Shown here: in pieces, positions 37,118-48,584 of the stretch
How positions within the stretch are numbered: position 1 is the stretch's first letter
Layout: each line of letters begins with the position of its first letter
NCBI GenBank assembly: GCA_015680685.1
Contig: MNCI01003660.1
Span: 418,776 to 482,775, forward strand
Length of the DNA: 64,000 nt
Direction of reading: 5' to 3'
DNA from: Gnetum montanum
Taxonomy: Eukaryota > Streptophyta > Gnetopsida > Gnetales > Gnetaceae
Translations under genes and position numbers: made by a program
Notes under the pieces: generated by a model
Database searches by the model: none
What the model was told of the DNA's origin: nothing
Seen by the model: the letters and a program-made list of their open reading frames with translations, nothing else

Positions 37118-40100
37118 GCTAAAAAGGCATCGACTCTTTTTCTGTATATTGACGATTCCATTAGCTCTGAAGAGCAATTCGGCACCAAAATCTTGGATTT
37201 CAAGATTGAAGCTGGTACCTCAAAAAAGTGAAGTTTTGTTCATTTATTATTTTGTTCACAAATAGATTTTTCCAACCTAGATTGAGGAGAATTCATGTAG
37301 AGAGAATAGTGAGTGTTGACTTTGTAACTGCAAATACAAGTATCCCCTTTGAAAGTGGCAGGTAAATACAGCATGTGTATATAATTAGAAAAAAGTTGGT
37401 AACAAAAATTCATTTTTACATTGTTTGTCACAACTTTGTAACATTTCAGCTCTTAAAAAGACATTTCTAGTTCAGGAGACGCTAGGACGGATAGCCTGTA
37501 ACCATATTTAAAAGGACCCTGGATAGAATTGAAGCCTTCAGAAATTAACTAAAATTATCTTTCCTACGAGCAGCTACATTTCTGTGACTTTAAAAGTCAC
37601 AGATGCTTAATACGGGCAAGAATGTATTTCAGCTTTCACATGGTTCAGAATTCCGGATGGAACCCAGTTTCGAGAATTTCTCTTTACTCTTTATCATTTG
37701 AAAAGCATACCTGACGCCAAAATAAATTGAAAGTAATGATACTAATCTCGAGAAAAGGTAAAATCGGCGAGTTACTTCGGCAAGTTGGTGTATATGGCCT
37801 GGAGTTGTGTGTTCTCATGTACAGTAAAACCTGTTTGAAACATTCCTCTTAAAACTGATAAACTCAAGCTGAATTATAAGTTCATCCAACTTTGCTTTTT
37901 AAATTTCTAAGTAACCTCTTAAAAAATCAATTAAATTGGATTCGAGAGTTAAAATTACAATCGAGGGTATATTGTAGCGTTTTATAATATATGCAAATTA
38001 TAACAAAATTAATATATAATATTATTCAAAGAAGCAGAGGATTCAAATTTTCATTATTATTGAAAATATAATCTAATCTACTGTTAAATTTCTTTCTTTA
38101 CTTTTGAAACGTTTCATCCAATTTTGACTATGCCTTTCTTATAGGTCATATTTTCTTAGGTATCATTAACTAATTCTTCTACTATTAAGGTGTTAGCCTA
38201 GTGGTAAGAATCTTGGCTTGGTAACCCTAAGTTACATGTTTGATTTTCATGGGCAGTATTGAGTTATAAAAAGCCAAAAAAATAAAAAATAAAATAATAA
38301 TGATAAAAAAAAAAATAAAAAAATCCATAAATGGAATTTTGAAACTTGTTCGATAAATCCAAGGGGTCTTAGTGGAATAAGTAAAAATTTCAGTTTTAGC
38401 TTCACTATTGAATTTGATTTAAAGTTATTGCTAGTGAGTAGAAAATAAAAGAAAAACATTGTTGTTTGTTAGTGGTAAGTTATACTTTTAGTTTCTTTTA
38501 ACTCATAAAGTTAATTTGTAAAAAAGCACATGATTGAATTGTATTTATGTTTCATTATAATTCGTTGACTAGAAGTTAACTTATGAAATTTCGAGAGTCA
38601 AAAGTTATGAGTCGTGATTCTCCAAGAGTTTTTAGGAGTATGGTGCACCATCTTTTGAACAATGTGTAATAGTGAGTATACGTAAAACTAGAAAATTTTT
38701 TCAAAAAAGGAAGGAGACCTAAAGATTGAAAGGAGAAGAATTTATAAAATGATGTTTTGTTAAAGGAAAAAATGTTTCTTCAAAACAAAAAAATTATTTT
38801 TATTTATTGCTATTGATTCAAGTTCTATATTTTGTAATTGCTACCTTCTTGCAATCTTAAAAGAATAAATCATAAGTTAACATAGTATTAAATTAGGAAT
38901 GAGGTAAGAAGGATGACAATGGGGCATTGGTATCATTTCTCTTCTTGATGTTTCATGTTGTTTTGCAACTAACACAATGCCACTTCTTATTGGCATCAAC
39001 ATCATTTCTATGCTATATATCACTAGTCACTTTCCATCGCAACTTAAATTATCCTCTCACTTCCTTATCTATGCTTTTAACATCCTCTCTGTTTTCCTAG
39101 CCTCTCTTCATTGGTTTTTATCATTTTCTTAGCCTCTTTGATTTTCTCTTTTATTTTCTTTTATAGGATGTTATAAACTCTCATGTTTAATTCATGCTCT
39201 CTTCCTAGATGGACCTATATAATCAATATAGTGATACTATCCATTGCCTTCAAATTAGTAAAACACTTTAATATCTTTCCCATTCCTAGAAAGATGTGCT
39301 TTGTAAATGATCTAGACATTTTTACATTGTAGATTTGGATATCTTGTGCCATATCTTAGTTTTAAGTATTCCTCTACATTTCCTTAATCCTACCAATGCT
39401 AAGGTTGTTTTAGAGGAAGTTTGTTCTCATGTGTGTGGAGGTAATTTAGACTTTTGATCACTCATATCATGTATTGTATTTGTAAAATCCCCTGACCTAG
39501 GCTTAGGCTCAAAATGTATTACTTAGAAAATTAAATTGCAATATAATAAAATTCATAGGATGTTAAGAAAATTAACAAGCAAAGCAGTAAGCATTTATAT
39601 AACAGGCGCAAAGAGGCAAAAATAAAAGAATAAGTTAAATATAAAATTTGTAATACCAATAGCCCCTTGCATACAAAACCTAACTTGTTCACTAAGCAAT
39701 AATAGTTTGTTGTTCCTAATGTAGAAGACAAAATGTAACCAAAACATTAATATAATAATGGAATAAATAATATAATATTTGATATTAAATCTAGGCATTG
39801 GGCTACTATTGATCTAAAATGATATTCATTAGCATATTCCACATTAATGTTCCGAATTTCAAACTTAAATAAAATAGAAGAGTAAAGTTGGGCCTACACC
39901 AAAGATAGATAAGTACAAAGTCCATATATGCCAAACATAGGGCATACAATACAAAAGTACCAATTGAACATTATAGCTTAAAATTTACACCAAAATTTCT
40001 AACTTAAACAAATGCTAAAAAAACATAAAATCTAATATATGTATCAACTTCTCCAACTACTCTTCATTAATGCTTGTTTCACCTAAGAGGTAAAAATAAA

Positions 40101-41574
40101 GGGGGAAAGTTAGGCCATGTGACTGAGCAAGAAAAATGAGTTACTCTCTTAAGGGCTTTAAAACCAAGCATTAGGTAGCTAAACATTCATGCACAAGGGT
40201 TGTTGCATCTAAAAATGTTAGCACCAAACACAGACAAAGTTTAAATCACTAAATAAAGAATATAGTATGGCCAAAATATCCAAATTGAATTTCACCAACA
40301 TCCAATCAAGATCTGTAGAAGCTAGCACCTACTCTTAGTTTTAGAACACTAGAATGTTTATTCATAGTGCACAATAAGATTTTTGGAACTAAATTGAACC
40401 AAATGAACATGTGCATATAGGACTTATTTGTTGTTTCTTACTTATGGTACCAAGGTTATCTAAATGCATGTTGCCTTAGTTTTTGTCATTCACTGGAAGT
40501 AGATCCTCCTCCATAAAACATGGTTAAAGGGCATGAGCCATGGACTTCATTACTGCAAATAAGAAATAGTTGTAGAACATCCAAAGGTTCCTTTCAAATC
40601 AACCAACCACTCTCTTCATGCTAACTCCAATTGAGCTAGAAAGATACTTATTGTGAGATTTCCTATGCATAAGAAATTCCAACAATAAAATGTTAGCAAG
40701 CATACATATACAAACAACTAAATCCATAATGACAGAGAATTGCAACTGAATAGAGGTGGTCATCAAGAATGGTCCAACATATTGAATAGGAATTCAAGTT
40801 AACTACTATTGGGTTGATAACTTCTCTAATGTTAATTCCAAATATTAATGAATTTTAGTTATGGTTTCTTCTTATCTCATTAATGTGATAGATCAAGACT
40901 ATATTTTTAAAATCAAAACTTAGCTTATGAAATCCTAATGGTTGAAGCAACCCTTTTCTTCATCATTTCTCAATTTGGTGTTTTTGTACAGTCCATATGA
41001 AGTGTTGCAACTTATGTCTTGATCCATAGTCTCGGCCATAATGAAAGTTGTGATGGTTGCATGACCATTGGAAAGTGTTCCAAGGTTTGTGCCACTGTTA
41101 GAAAAATTTTTCCCTTCTGGATGCTAATCATCAAAGTAAGAATTAGGTCTAAAAAATCTAAAATGAATTGAAAACCCAAGGTGATCAACCTAGAAATTTG
41201 GTAGAAATTAATAGAATTCAAAATACGTCCAAAGGGAATATAATTTATTTTGGAACATCAACATGATAGTAAAGGTACAAATCCATATTCAAATGACAGA
41301 AATATGCATTATAGAATTCATTTTATCAAATATTTTCCATCAAATAAAAATGTGCATTAATTTTTCAAAATCCAAAACTCAAAATGAGCATTGTAATAAA
41401 TTTCCCTAGCTAATTGGAAGCACAATTGATAAAAACCCTTGCATGGCTAAGATCTCCAAAAATGGTTGTGAACCTATGTAGGGCCAATAAATTAATGATA
41501 ATATTCATATGAGATCTAAAATAGAAACCTTGAAAGGAAAGCACTTACTTAGATATGGAAGGTTGCATAGCTTA
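37118..41574. other. Intergenic region
   Basis: 3'UTR of the methyltransferase gene followed by AT-rich sequence with no supported gene. It contains the SINE at 38188-38330. The rest shows no family I recognise. Confidence 0.5.
38188..38330 (+). mobile_element. tRNA-derived SINE with A-rich tail
   Basis: GTTAGCCTAGTGGTAAGAAT (A-box region) and GTTTGATTTTCATGG (B-box region) sit about 32 bp apart, followed by a short body and a long A-rich tail with T interruptions (about 38272-38325). Box order, spacing and tail fit a plant SINE. Target duplications were not clear. Confidence 0.65.
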
Positions 41575-42511
41575 TGATGAGACGCGATATCGCGGCCGTC
41601 GCGATATCATGTTGTCCCCTGCGATATCGAGTACACGATATCACGGTTCGTTGCCAAATCTATAAATAAGAGGTGGCACTCCCCTCATTTCTCATCCTAG
41701 GCTAGAAGTAGCGAAGCTTTGGCGGATTGATCACCCTAGAGATAGAATATTTTCCATGTGCCTGCAGTAGGACTCCCCAAGTGAACGGATCTTTATTCGA
41801 GCAGCTTTGTACCTGAACGCAAGTTGTGTACGACAATAAAGACGAGATTTGTGGATAAACCTTGCAGTACATGGATAGGTTTTATTACATGTCATTTATT
41901 ACCTGTTGTTAGCGTGGCATGAGTACGACTTGGTTACGAGCATTGACGAATGTGTACAGCTAACCAAGGAATCGACTACTCATCGCGATTAGATTCTCTT
42001 ACCCTTGTCTCCTAGAACACGGGATGAGTATGACTTGATTACGAGCATCTACGGGTGTGTACGACTAGTCAAGGAATCAGCTGCTCATCACGCTTAGGCT
42101 AGTTAGGTGCCTCAGTACGACCACTTAGAGCACGTGCGTTATGTGTGGTGATCCCAGTAACGATTAGCGTTTGGTAACCACAGTTGCATAGTTCAGGGTG
42201 TGTACAGTAAGTGGGAATGGATGCTGACGCTAGTTAATTTAGACTTAAGTCCTTAGTTAGAGTTAGTTAGTCTCTCAACCCTTCACCCTTTAGCATAGAG
42301 GATAAAACCATAAAAAACCATAAAAATTATATACCTTGGACTTACTTAACCATACACCGTGACAACAACAAGTAAGTCTGGGAAGACAACGAATGATTAA
42401 CCCCAAGTGTTCCATGGGGCGTTTAGGCATTTAGTCTGCGGAGTTCAACCAGATCATGCATGCTACGCTCGTTTCATATGGTTGAGTGTAGGGGTACCTC
42501 GCCACTCAGCA
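41575..42511 (+). repeat. 5' LTR of element B (937 bp)
   Basis: It starts TGATGAGACGCGATATCG and ends CACTCAGCA (CATCA in other copies). Four GATATC sites precede TATAAATA at 41661, 86 bp from the start. It carries one more GATATC unit (GAGTACACGATATCA) than its 3' partner, accounting for most of the 18-bp length difference. Confidence 0.93.
41919..42228 (+). other. Three structured LTR units, element B 5' LTR
   Basis: Unit 1 (41919-41983): outer ATGAG/CTCAT, inner CTTGGTT/AACCAAG, apical CATT-GACG-AATG. Unit 2 (42023-42089): outer GATGAG/CTCATC, inner CTTGA/TCAAG, apical CATC-TACG-GGTG. Unit 3 (42111-42228): outer TCAG/CTGA, inner CCACTTA/TAAGTGG, with a large apical domain. The joining segments GTACGA, ACGAGC (AGAGC in unit 3), GTGTAC and GGAAT are shared while helix sequences differ. 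Confidence 0.68.
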
Positions 42512-42512
42512 T

Positions 42513-42530
42513 TGGCGCTGTTGCTGGGGA
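42513..42530 (+). other. tRNA-Asp primer-binding site of element B
   Basis: TGGCGCTGTTGCTGGGGA differs from the tRNA-Asp complement by two C-to-T changes. One base separates it from the LTR. Confidence 0.88.
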
Positions 42531-42652
42531 CTAAGTGTTTGTGTGCCGAATAGAACATAAGGGATATCACTCACATCTTTGTGAGCCTTAATGAACCTTC
42601 GGGTTAATCAAGAAAAATTTTATATAACGGTGAATTTAGCACACCGATAAAA

Positions 42653-45600
42653 ATGCCTTCTTCTCATAAGAGCAACTCACCACCTAAGGACCACACACGA
42701 GACAGTCGGCAAGATAAAACGCATAACCAAAATAAGCCAAGTCCTAAACAATATAGGATGACATATACTCATCCCGATGAGTATATTCCTAATTTTACTT
42801 TTGTTCTCCATCAGGATGAACAACTGCGGTGGAGAGATTTGCAAGGTAACATCGTGTTACCCCTAGATCGATCAATCTCTCGCATGCTTTTTTGTGTCTT
42901 GGTATAGATTGGCATGCAAGAGCATTTTGTGGAATACGTTGTGGAAGATTTTGACATGAGGGATTATTATCCCACAGATGCCCAACGTATGAGAGATTTA
43001 AGGCAGGAGAGTCAACATGCTTTTTTGAAGGGCAAAGCCCCGCATGTCCTTAGCGAAATAGAAGACGAGGAACCCTTTATCACGAGTTCTTTAGCAAAGG
43101 ATGTTCCCCCTTCTAACGATGGTGAGGAGGATGAGTATCAAAACCTACAATCAACGATACATATCCCTGGTTCTGATGGCCGTGAACACCAGTTGTTCAC
43201 AGAGGGAACAACCACTCATGCTAAGGACGGGCACTTTGATCATTACAACGATCGGGGCCATAGCAGCCGAAGAGAAGGTAAGAAACATCATCATGGCGAT
43301 GGTTCCCCTTCTTCTTCCCCTTCTTCACATCACTCACCCTCTCCTTCCACATTTGGGCATAGCCACCATAAACATAAAGGTGAGGATAAAAGTAAAAAGG
43401 ATGAAAGACCTCGACGGGAAAGTCGAGAGAAAGGACAAGGGTAAGGACGTAGGGAGAGTAGGGAACAACGCAGACATCACAGGCGTCATGAAAGAGATGA
43501 TCATGACGAGCCCCTACTCGCAACCCGAAGTATGCTTGACATTACAGACATAGTTCCCACGAGACATTTAAAGGACAACCGGATCAAACGATTAGACATG
43601 GACAACATCCCACGATTTGAAGGGGGATACAATGCTGATCCGCAAAATCATTTACAGGCATTCCACGATGCTTGTGCCTTGCAGAATATAGAAAATGAGA
43701 GGCAAAAACTTAAGTTGTTCCCAAGGACACTCACCAAAGAAGCAGAGAGCTGGTATCGGTCCTTAGAATCGAAAACCATTAGGAGGTGGAGTACGATGCT
43801 AGAACTGTTCAACGAGAAGTATCAAACGTACTCCAGAGTGCCCAATTTGCACAAGCAGATCTAAGGCTAGAAGCAAGGTACACACGAACCCTTGGATGCT
43901 GCCATGGCCTGTTATTACACATTGTTACATCATTGCCTGGGCCATGGGTACGCTTAGCGGGATCAACTTCGCCACATTATGGATGGGCTAAGGAATGAAA
44001 CTAGAAGAACCTTTGGGACTTATGCGCAAGGGAGACTCTCACAACTTAGAGCCCATGAAGTATGTAGCTTGTTGGAGCAAGTAGCAAATGAAGAAGGTGA
44101 GCTACGCAAAAGGGAAAGTGCGGAAGAGTACAACCACGATCCCTCCCTTTGGAAGAAGGGAGTGAAATTTTGTGATGAAGAGGATGAGTTACCAATCGAA
44201 GAATTGGTGAACCGGAAAACTTTGCTGATCCAAAAGTTAACAATCAAGGTATCGGCCAAGGTAGACCAAATGTGGGATTCCTTAGACTCAAGAATTGAAA
44301 CAATCTTGAAAATTGTAGAAGAGTCTAAGGTTGAACAAAGTAGTGACAAAGGTAAGAAAAAGTGGAGAGATTTAAGCCCTGCACATAACATGGGTAAGGG
44401 AAAAATCACTAACTCCGATGTGGTTGTGGATTCTAATTCAGACGATGACGATGGACGTGAGATCTGCCATTATGACCATCCTAAGGGATGTTGCCCCATC
44501 ATCTCACATCTACAGGAGTTTGGGGTGTATGCACTTAATCCAAGACTCAACCAATGACAAACACCCTACAAGTTACCTTATCCACAAGGTAACCCAAGGC
44601 AGTTCCACCAACCCTTAATGTATTATCCAAGTGGAACTCCACCATAGCCCATCAGACAACATCAGCAGTGGCAATACCCACAGTCATGGGGGATGCCATC
44701 GCCAACACAACAGTACCCTTACCGGCAGCCTGATCCTTATGGTTATTATGTGCAGTAGCTGATTTCTCCAAGTGACTCTATGGGTCACGCAACCCCCAAC
44801 CATCACTACCATGTTCGGGAGTACTTCAGAAGGACTTCTTCTCCTCTGGGAGACATCTCACACTCGTTCCATCCTCCTAATCCGTCCACACCTCTTCCAC
44901 CACAAGTAGTTCTCATAACACCTGCTGCTCCAACAATGCAAGGGGAACTTCCTCCTCAACCACAGCAACGTCACGCTACGAGAGTTGTAAATATCCAACC
45001 TGCTGCTGGTTCTGACAACTGTAAAAAGAGAAGACCTTACTTCAGAACCAAAAGCCCAGACAAACTCTCGCAACAACAAGCAGTTGGGGCCATGTACACT
45101 CCTCCACCATCTAACACTTCGGAGCACCCTTCAGTCCAACAGAGTGTAACGCATACGGTTATGTTAAGACATACCATAACCGACTGGATCAAGGTAGGCC
45201 ACCTTCCCAGGAAACTAACTAACCCTGGAAGTCCCTTAATCTAGTTGCAGATCGCCAGAAATAAACCACATAGGGCTCTTCTTGACTCAGGTTCTGAAGT
45301 CAACTTAATTTCACGAGAGATGTATCACATCTAAAACCTGCCCCAACTCAAGAAGAGCAACATCCAACTAGAGCTGGCGAACCAGTCCATCACCATTCCC
45401 TTGGGATTGGTGGAGGACATCTTCACCACTGTGTGTGGTTGGTCTTACCCAGCTGATTTTCTAGTGATTGAAGTGAACAACAATGAAGGGGACTTCCCGA
45501 TTATAATGGGAAGGACATGGCTAAGCACAGTAGACGCATGCCTTAGGATCCGCAATCTTTCCTTTGAAATTTCCAAGATCAGCATATGTGGAAAGATCGA

Positions 45601-45760
45601 GAAGAGAAAAGTTCAATGCATCACATACAGTGATTCATCGGGTGATGATATGGAGGAAATGCCTCCATGTAATAGGTGTGCCCACGAAACTTTGAACCAA
45701 AGATGCCTGTATGTAGCAACCACACAAGAAGTAGTAGACACCCCATGGTTGACAGCTTGA
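42653..45760 (+). pseudogene. gag-protease of element B, broken by nonsense codons
   Basis: One reading frame of about 1,035 codons runs from ATG 42653 to 45760 without a frameshift. Stops include 42905, 43442, 43862, 44555 and 45242. At the first three the element C copy has CAG or CAA, and at 44555 CGG, so C-to-T change explains most breaks. Order: HPDEY N-terminal domain, Ser/His-rich linker (about 43300-43380), gag core KLKLFPRTLTKEAESWYRSL (43708-43767), knuckle region CHYDHPKGCC (first Cys replaced by Arg), Pro/Gln-rich linker, then a retroviral-type aspartic protease with ALLDSGSEVNLI (about 45270-45310) and IIMGRTWLS (about 45500-45530). No enzyme follows the protease. Confidence 0.88.
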
Positions 45761-45989
45761 AGGAGCAGAAAAATGTGCATGGAACGAACTAAGGAAACCC
45801 ATGTCTGTAACGAAGGCATAGACACATTGAAACATGAGCGTCGCCAACTTCCACCCCTCAACCTAAGAACATCAGTTGGGAGAAGTTGGGCACTTCTATG
45901 AAATTCAAACAAATGCTCATTATTTCATATCTCTCCCTTACAACTCAGTCATGGGGGAGATGGCCACCTATGCTAATCATATGGGGCCC

Positions 45990-46070
45990 TCAGTTCTTTT
46001 AAGTTTTTGTTTTACAAATTTCTTTAAATTTTCTAGTTTTTGTTTTACAACATTATTATACTTTTTCATT
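45990..46070 (+). repeat. T-rich tract after gag-protease of element B
   Basis: TTTTTGTTTTACA-type repeats, the counterpart of 7795-7915 in element D. A (TG)n microsatellite follows directly. Confidence 0.5.
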
Positions 46071-46074
46071 TGTA

Positions 46075-46100
46075 TGTGTGTGTGTGTGTGTGTGTGTGTG
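46075..46100. repeat. (TG)n microsatellite
   Basis: Thirteen TG units, interior of element B. Confidence 0.9.
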
Positions 46101-46432
46101 ATCCACCCTGTAAGTTTGTCCCATAATAAGCGTTCTTCATGATGGTATGAACTGTTTTCATATTGATTGCTAATGTTTGATTTTTACCTTTAAGTCATAA
46201 TGTTGATACTAAGGTATGTTTCTTCTGATATGGTAGGCAATGAGACCACTTCATCCATCCATCCACCAGTTTCTATGGTTTCTCTTGGCTTGGAAATGTA
46301 CAGTCCCTTTCTAATAAGAACTTTAATGAATCGGTGACTGGGGATTTCTCAAACTAAGGAAGGACTCATGGATTGAAAAGGGTGTGACTTCAAAGGAACT
46401 TGATGCTTTTGTGTTGGTCATTCTCTTGGGTG

Positions 46433-47144
46433 NNNNNNNNNNNNNNNNNNNNNNNNNNNNNNNNNNNNNNNNNNNNNNNNNNNNNNNNNNNNNNNNNNNN
46501 NNNNNNNNNNNNNNNNNNNNNNNNNNNNNNNNNNNNNNNNNNNNNNNNNNNNNNNNNNNNNNNNNNNNNNNNNNNNNNNNNNNNNNNNNNNNNNNNNNNN
46601 NNNNNNNNNNNNNNNNNNNNNNNNNNNNNNNNNNNNNNNNNNNNNNNNNNNNNNNNNNNNNNNNNNNNNNNNNNNNNNNNNNNNNNNNNNNNNNNNNNNN
46701 NNNNNNNNNNNNNNNNNNNNNNNNNNNNNNNNNNNNNNNNNNNNNNNNNNNNNNNNNNNNNNNNNNNNNNNNNNNNNNNNNNNNNNNNNNNNNNNNNNNN
46801 NNNNNNNNNNNNNNNNNNNNNNNNNNNNNNNNNNNNNNNNNNNNNNNNNNNNNNNNNNNNNNNNNNNNNNNNNNNNNNNNNNNNNNNNNNNNNNNNNNNN
46901 NNNNNNNNNNNNNNNNNNNNNNNNNNNNNNNNNNNNNNNNNNNNNNNNNNNNNNNNNNNNNNNNNNNNNNNNNNNNNNNNNNNNNNNNNNNNNNNNNNNN
47001 NNNNNNNNNNNNNNNNNNNNNNNNNNNNNNNNNNNNNNNNNNNNNNNNNNNNNNNNNNNNNNNNNNNNNNNNNNNNNNNNNNNNNNNNNNNNNNNNNNNN
47101 NNNNNNNNNNNNNNNNNNNNNNNNNNNNNNNNNNNNNNNNNNNN
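46433..47144. other. Assembly gap (712 N)
   Basis: Unsequenced bases within element B. Any frames drawn across it are meaningless. Related element D has ORF2 in the corresponding interval, so a shortened ORF2 may be hidden here. Confidence 0.99.
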
Positions 47145-47660
47145 TAACCCCTACACCTTCGGTAGTCATCAGTAACATATTCCTAGATCCATATCAGCCA
47201 TACCACAACCTAGCCAATGAGTTTACATCGAAGCAAGGTATCAATTACATGATGATTCAATTACCCTTGCTAATATACGATTGTGTTGTGTGTGCAGATG
47301 GCGGACATGCAACAACGGATTGGATCTGGAGCAAACACTTAGAGTGGAGCTGTGCTAGACATAGCAATGCAAGGAGCAAGATTGATGATGCGCTTACGGA
47401 TGGACAACGAAGGCGCACTCTTGGAGTTGGCAGCAATAACATTTCTTTCTCTCTCTTTCTTTCTCATCTACCAACAAAGGCTTGATGTCATTGTAATAAG
47501 GTGTTCACCCTTGTTGTCATGAACACCAGTTTTGTCAAGTCTTGTAATAATGATCTATTCACATGTCATCCCATTAGTTCCATTCCCCTCAATAATTCCA
47601 TACCTACTTGATATTATTATAAGGAACTCGAGGGCGAGTTTTCATTCAGTCATGGGGGTA
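47145..47660 (+). pseudogene. 3' interior remnant of element B
   Basis: Contains GTGTGTGCAG/ATGGCGGACATGC at about 47290-47310, matching the acceptor-like context of ORF2 in element D (GATTGCAG/ATGGCC). Only a short, broken reading follows, ending near 47484, so I regard it as a truncated ORF2 start. The TCATTCAGTCATGGGGGTA junction closes the interior at 47660. Confidence 0.45.
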
Positions 47661-48579
47661 TGATGAGACGCGATATCGCGGTCATCGCGATATTGCTTTG
47701 TCCCCCGCGATATCGCGGTCCTTCGCCAAATCTATAAATAAGAGGCGGCACTCCCCTCATTTCTCATCCTAGGCTAGAAGTAGCGAAGCTTTGGTGGATT
47801 GATCACCCCAGAGATAGAATATTTTCCATGTGCTTGCAGTAGGAGTCCCTAAGTGAACGGATCTTTATTCAAGCAGCTTTGTACTTGAACGCAAGTCGTG
47901 TACGACAATAAAGAAAGCTTTGTGGATAAACCTTGCAGTACATGAATAGGTTTTATTACATGTCATTTATTACCTATTGTTAGCGTGGCATGAGTACAAC
48001 TTGGTTACGAGCATTGAAGAATGTGTACGGCTAACCAAGGAATCAGCTACTCATCGCGATTAGATTCTCTTACTCTTGTCTCCTAGAACGCGCGATGAGT
48101 ACGACTTGATTACGAGCATCTACGGGTGTGGACGGCTAGTCAAGGAATCGGCTGCTCATCATGCTTAGGCTAGTTAGGTGCCTCAGTACGACCACTTTGA
48201 GCACGTGCATTACGTGTGGTGATCCCAGTAATGATTAGCGTTTGGTAACCACAGTTGCATAGTTCAGGGTGTGTACGGTAAGTGGGAATGGATGCTGATG
48301 CTAGTTAATTTAGACTTAGGTCCTTAGTTAGAGTTAGTTAGTCTCTCAACCCTTCACCCTTTAGCATAGGAGATAAAACCATAAAAAACCATAAAAATTA
48401 TATACCTCGGACTTACTTAACCATACACCGTGACAACAAGTAAGTCTGGGAAGACAACGAATGATTAACCCCAAGTTTTCCATGGGGCGTTTAGGCATTT
48501 AGTCTACGGAGTTCGACTGGATCACGCGTGCTACACTCGTTTCGTATGGTTGAGTGTAGGGGTACCTTGCCACTCATCA
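47661..48579 (+). repeat. 3' LTR of element B (919 bp)
   Basis: Partner of 41575-42511, with few differences. Two GATATC sites and one GATATT precede TATAAATA at 47733, only 72 bp from the LTR start. Confidence 0.93.
47990..48298 (+). other. Three structured LTR units, element B 3' LTR
   Basis: Units at 47990-48054, 48094-48160 and 48183-48298, with the same helices as the 5' LTR copies. In the second unit the outer helix is GATGAG/CTCATC. In the third the inner helix is CCACTT/AAGTGG. Confidence 0.66.
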
Positions 48580-48584
48580 GCTTA

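Larger units (their letters stand above)
41575..48579 (+). mobile_element. Element B: complete Gag-protease-only LTR retrotransposon
   Basis: A 7.0-kb element with target duplications GCTTA (41570-41574 and 48580-48584). LTRs are 41575-42511 and 47661-48579. The interior holds the primer site, one gag-protease frame, a T-rich tract, a (TG)n run, the assembly gap and a short 3' remnant. No reverse transcriptase, RNase H or integrase is visible. The 712-base gap is too small for them if its size is real. This fits a non-autonomous, Gag-bearing (TR-GAG-like) element. Confidence 0.93.

Noticed and set aside
43221-43523. Minus-strand frames over gag linkers (also 62241-62549, 63052-63477, 44020-44409)
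   Set aside because: Antisense shadows of the Ser/His-rich and helix-rich gag regions; no independent signals.
46384-47485. Open frames crossing the N block
   Set aside because: They are open only because unknown bases cannot give stops; the real flanks are short and non-coding or remnant.
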